DNA from: Tetraselmis striata
Taxonomy: Eukaryota; Chlorophyta; Chlorodendrophyceae; Chlorodendrales; Chlorodendraceae
Assembly: GCA_006384855.1 (NCBI GenBank)
Contig: VCJN01003203.1
Location: 1 to 64,000 of the forward strand
DNA length: 64,000 nt
Direction of reading: 5' to 3'
Shown here in pieces: positions 59,954 to 64,000 of the stretch. The position numbers and the translations under genes were made by a program. The first letter of the stretch is position 1. Every line of letters begins with the position of its first letter. Below the pieces are notes generated by a model. That model was not told the origin of the DNA. It searched no databases and saw only the letters and a list, made by a program, of their open reading frames with translations.

Positions 59954-62900
59954 GCCTGCTGCCGCGCGCGGGGGGCGGGGGGGGGGGGGGGGGTTGAGAG
60001 TTGGGGTGGATGTAACCCACCACCGGCAGGCAACACAGATGCGAGTGCGCGGCTGTCCGCGCTTGATTCAACGGTGAGCGGCGGTGACCGTGAGGCGACC
60101 CCGTACTTCATGCGTACTTCGTGCTGGGGCGTTACACAATCATCAGCAGTTAGGGCGGCTGCATTAAAACGCGCACCTACGAACACCACCTACCGCCTAC
60201 CACCTACCGTACCACCTACATCCGCCCACACCTCCGCACGTCGTGCCGCACATCGCGGCACACCGCGGGGTCAGCGGTCAGCGATGTGCGGTCAGCGATG
60301 TGCGGCGATGTGCAATGAGTGCGTACATCCGCCTGTACTTAGCCCGGGTGCTCCGCGTCGGCGGGCGACACGCGAGCCCGCGTGCGCATATCAATTTGAT
60401 GAAATTATGGAAACGAGAAATTCATATAGTACTTTACAGGTCGCGCGCGATATATAGTCGTCGCTACTGGGTATGAAATCCACGTCCCTCGTCCGTCCCG
60501 TATCGTCCCCGTATGTCGTCGTTCGTCACCAGTAGGGCACATTTACGTCACATCTGAATCTCACAGTGTTTGTGCTTCATACAACGGCAATAGATCATCA
60601 CATGCCGGGGCGACTTCTCCGCCGGCCGCTTGGCGAGAACGCCCATCTACGACACCGCGCTCGTGGATCCTATGAGCGGCCGCTGCGACGACCCTTGCGC
60701 CTACTGCGCAGATCTTCATAGCCATCCGATGCAACGGCGACAAGGCCAGCAAGTGCGGCAGCTGGGCGTGCAAGAACAGGCAACCACCGCGCCGCGCCCA
60801 ACGGCTGCTACTCCCGTTGCATCATCGGCGAGCGCAGTGGCGACCGCGAGGAGGACGAGTGCATCACCCGGATCAGCAGCCCGCCTACGAGCAGCCTGTG
60901 TATGAGCTGCCTGAGCTCCTTCCGACTGCGTTGGCTATCTGCCCTTTGGCATGGAGGCGTGCGTGCGCGATTGGGCTAGCGTCTGCGAGGCAGCGCTACT
61001 ACTGGGTGGCGGCAGCTCAGCTGTGAGCAGCCCGCCATGTGCTCCCCCGACTGCGTTGGCTACCAACAGCTCGACTGCGCTCAACAGCCCCGCCGCTCGC
61101 GGAGAGGCTGCCAGAAGCATCTTGCGCAGCGCACTGCCCGGCGTCGCCCAGGGCACGAAGTTGACGCCCTTGCGGCCTCATCGCCGGCCAGCTCCGGCTC
61201 ATCAGCTCCACAACGGGGCAACAGTGTAGCATGGAGTGCAATGCACGCGGAAGCGCGTCGCCTGGAAGCTATCAAGGATGCATAGGGTAGTCGCTATTGA
61301 TTATTGCTACTATGCAGTATTGTATTAGCGCCAGATTCCGACTTTGTTCCAATTGCACACAGCGGTCAAACGGAGATGACCCCCGTCACAATTGAGGAGG
61401 GCTATTGGAATCTGCCCGATACCCTAGCACCGGCCGGGCACATGTCCCGCGCGCCTTCGCGTGTGTGCCTGTCTCCCGGCCCGCCGGGCGCTCATCTTTC
61501 ACTCTCTTCCTGTCCACAGTCCCTGCAGCTCGAGGCCGGCTCGCTGCTCCCACTGTAAGATGCTCCGAGCACTTCCACTCACCATCACCTCCGCGGTTGA
61601 GCCGTTTAGACCGAACCAGCAACGACATAAAACGTCGGTGTCTAGCTCGCACTACTGCTCCTCCGCGGCAGTGACAGCACGGGCGGGTCCAAGGCTACCA
61701 AAGTGCCACCCGTGCACAAGCCCCGCCCCCATCTCCATCCGGGGGTGGAGGCGGACGGAGGGCTCGCGATTCAGAGGGCCGAGGACGGTCGCCGGGTCCA
61801 CTCACGCAGCAGGTGGGGAGAATTGAGTCCTTCGTTGATGTTCAGTAGCCGTCCTCGTCACTTGTGAATTGTATTGCTCCGACACGGCCGCTTTCGGCTA
61901 GCTCTAGCAAGTCGGGGCGCACTGCGGCTCCCCCGCGACATGTCGGCTGTCCCGCGACGCGCTGCCCGGAGCCACATCCATGTGCCCAGTCTCCATCGAC
62001 ACCACCTTAACACGAGCCGTCAATTGGGCCAACGACGATGTGAGCTCAAGCAGGAATGTAGACTAGGCTTGCATGTCTGCTTTCAGTGACTCGAGCGTCG
62101 GGTGGGCCCGGCGACGGGGTCTTCTCCATCTGGCACGGTGACGCACGGACGTACTGATGAGAATTACACCTACACTACGGATGGTGTTAGCCATGCATGT
62201 GTAGTCTTGAAACAACATGTGACCTTGCCCGCAACGGGTCGCTGTGAGTAACACAGCTACACTAGAAGGTGGCAGGTTCAGCTGTGACCTCTGCTTTTAT
62301 GTCTACTCGTGCTGCACACGAACGGGCGCAGCGACGGGTGAACTAGTAACCCTTACCACTCAGAAACACATGAAGCAGCCGGAAAACCGGTCAGGAAGCC
62401 AGGAAACTTATTCAGCATAAACTAGCTGCTTAGATCAAACCAGGAATAAATAATCGCGACCACGGTAATACTACGAACAACGACGCGCGAAAAACAAACA
62501 TGTGTAGTAAAGTATTGCGCACAACACAGGTAACGAGGTGACAGACGACGACGACTACGGCGCTGCTGATGATCTTTCAGTAGATAGTGACTTTTTTCCT
62601 CGTACAACAAGGCGGACAGAATCGAGAATCCAAACTGTCAATCTGACGCCACAAGCAGGCGCCACGCTATCCATCAGTGACGCACAGCTGGGTCAGCTGC
62701 CCTTCGTCGCGAGTTGCGCGTTTCTGGTGCCAAAACAGGCCAATCTACAGCCCTACGGCGACTCGACCGGCAAGCGACACCTGCGGCCCCCACTCCAGCA
62801 CCAACCTCACACGCCTACTCTAGCGCCCACTCCCGAGTGGAGTCCTCATCCGACACCAGCCCGGTCTCGGCCTGCACGCACGCTCACTGCCTTAGCTAAC

Positions 62901-63242
62901 TCCTGGAACTCGCGTCGAAGTGAGTGCCGCCTGCCCCCGCGCGGCCAACACATCGCGCCTATCTTGTGCGCGTCGTCGGCTTATTTTTTATTGTTTCCTT
63001 CTTCCTATTTTGGTATGCTCATCGTTTCCGTCAGCGCAGTGCGATGCCATCGCGGGCCGGATCTGCCTGCGCAGCCTGGCTCGGCACGCGAGGCGCGCCT
63101 GGGCTAAGGAAGCGCCGCCCTACCTGCCGTACACCGCAGGCGCACCTCCCTCGCGTGTTTTGCTCCTCCCGCGAGGCAGTCCGGACAGTCCGGACAGTCC
63201 GGGGCCGGCGAGGCGTCTGAGCGTGCAGGCGCGCGCTTCGGT
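59954..63242. other. Spacer upstream of NF-YC, only weak coding signals
   Basis: Poly-G 59,968-59,992, short direct repeats (caccta, cagcgatgtgcggt) at 60,180-60,315. Frames at 60,630-61,250 and 62,538-62,925 (the latter acidic at its start, TDDDDYGAADDLSVDSDFF) are possible exons of unknown genes. Three gtccggaca units at 63,178-63,206 lie just before the NF-YC start. Confidence 0.4.
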
Positions 63243-63743
63243 ATGGCGGATCCCAACGGAATGGTCCCCGGCGGGGTCCCCGGCCAGGTGCACTACCAGC
63301 AGGGCGCCATGCAGGTGGGTGGCACGGTCCCGCACCCCCTGCCCATCCCTCCCAAACCGGAGGCCACGCGGCACCGCGCGGAGGGGGGCGCCGCGGGTTC
63401 AAATCGAGTGGATAAATGTAGTTTTCTGTTGCTTCTTTGCCCTATTTGTTTATATCTGGGCGGATACACATCTGAATGCCAGTGGTGGATTGGAACCGGA
63501 GGTTAATGGTACATGCCGGCGGCGCAGATGCAGCCCGGGCTGGCGGCGGCGTACGGGCAGCAGCCGCAGTATGCCGCCGCGACGGCGGCGGCCGCGCCCC
63601 CCCAGGCATCGTACCAGCAGCAGCAGCAGCAGCAGCAGCAGCTGCGCAGCTTCTGGGTGGGCCAGATGAACGAGATCGAGAACGTCAGCACCGACCCTGC
63701 GGAGTTCAAGAACCACCAGCTCCCCCTCGCGCGCATCAAGAAG
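63243..63743 (+). CDS. NF-YC: NF-YC transcription factor subunit, first two exons (3-prime partial)
   Basis: Exon 1 63,243-63,314 (MADPNGMVPGGVPGQVHYQQ and four more residues), exon 2 63,528-63,743, phase 0. NF-YC is the histone-fold subunit that pairs with NF-YB and, with NF-YA, binds CCAAT boxes in promoters. Exon 2 has a Gln/Ala-rich start, a run of nine Gln (CAG repeat, about 63,616-63,642), then LRSFWVGQMNEIENV and FKNHQLPLARIKK, which is the conserved entry into the histone fold. A donor gtgcag follows the second Lys, and the helix alpha-1 to alpha-C part must lie after the window. The acceptor at 63,527 is the only nearby site that keeps the frame. Confidence 0.9.
63616..63642 (+). repeat. 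CAG repeat coding for polyglutamine
   Basis: Nine CAG codons in the N-terminal Gln-rich part of NF-YC. Confidence 0.9.
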
Positions 63744-64000
63744 GTGCAGTGCCCCCTCCCTCCCTGACACCCGCCGCATCAGCCCTCCCTACCCACCCTC
63801 CCTCGCCGCAGCCAGGGCTGTGCACAAGTGCCAAACTGGTGCGTCCGGCACAGCACGAGTGCCTTTGCAATGATACAAGGCGAGCCGCTAACCCTTCCTA
63901 CACGACGCATGAGCGTCATCGTGGCAGACTTGTGCCACAATTTACGCCGCAGGTGCTTATGCTTATGCTATAAAACGCACAACTTGGGATGCGCAATTCC

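Overview
The window is nuclear DNA of a eukaryote, most likely a green microalga. The genes are intron-rich with GC-rich exons. The three well-supported host genes (golgin CASP, an MFS transporter, NF-YC) are of types found in algae and plants, and the NF-YC exon has the plant-type FKNHQLPLARIKK stretch. Long poly-G/poly-C runs are scattered through introns and spacers. No bacterial gene organisation is visible. The species cannot be fixed from the sequence.

Layout. 1-7.0 kb: nine C-terminal exons of a CASP golgin (+). 7.0-10.4 kb: no gene. 10.4-11.2 kb: decayed reverse transcriptase fragment. 11.5-16.9 kb: truncated, decayed copy (copy B) of a two-gene DNA transposon. 16.9-27.5 kb: mostly gene-poor, with an RNase H retroelement remnant, unrecognised coding scraps and homopolymer tracts. 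27,572-40,002: a nearly complete copy (copy A) of the same transposon, 12,431 bp, in the opposite orientation. It has terminal inverted repeats and a 4-bp target duplication (ACAA), and it is inserted in an older reading frame that rejoins exactly across the insertion. 42.8-44.1 kb: a secreted protein gene. 44.4-46.9 kb: an MFS transporter (-). 47.8-52.0 kb: gag-like fragment and degraded Copia pol (-). 53-60 kb: several repeat arrays, short unrecognised ORFs and a possible decayed BED-finger gene. 63.2 kb to the end: first two exons of NF-YC (+).

The most interesting object is the transposon. Two genes diverge from a central promoter region. The minus-strand gene encodes a protein I recognise as a DUF7869-type (probable RNase H-fold) transposase. 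The plus-strand gene can be modelled as 16 exons joined in phase, about 1,453 codons. Its C-terminal part has the layout of a beta-class DNA aminomethyltransferase: altered catalytic motif first, SAM-binding motif I ([12 protein letters not shown]) near the end. At least three introns of copy A and two of copy B are filled with arrays of one 24-bp minisatellite, always in the same direction relative to the element. In copy A the transposase gene is broken (a stop and a roughly 300-bp deletion) while the methyltransferase-like gene is open throughout. In copy B both genes are broken.

Exon models were built by hand from splice signals, reading phase and comparison of the two transposon copies. 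Family names come from recognising motifs, not from a search.
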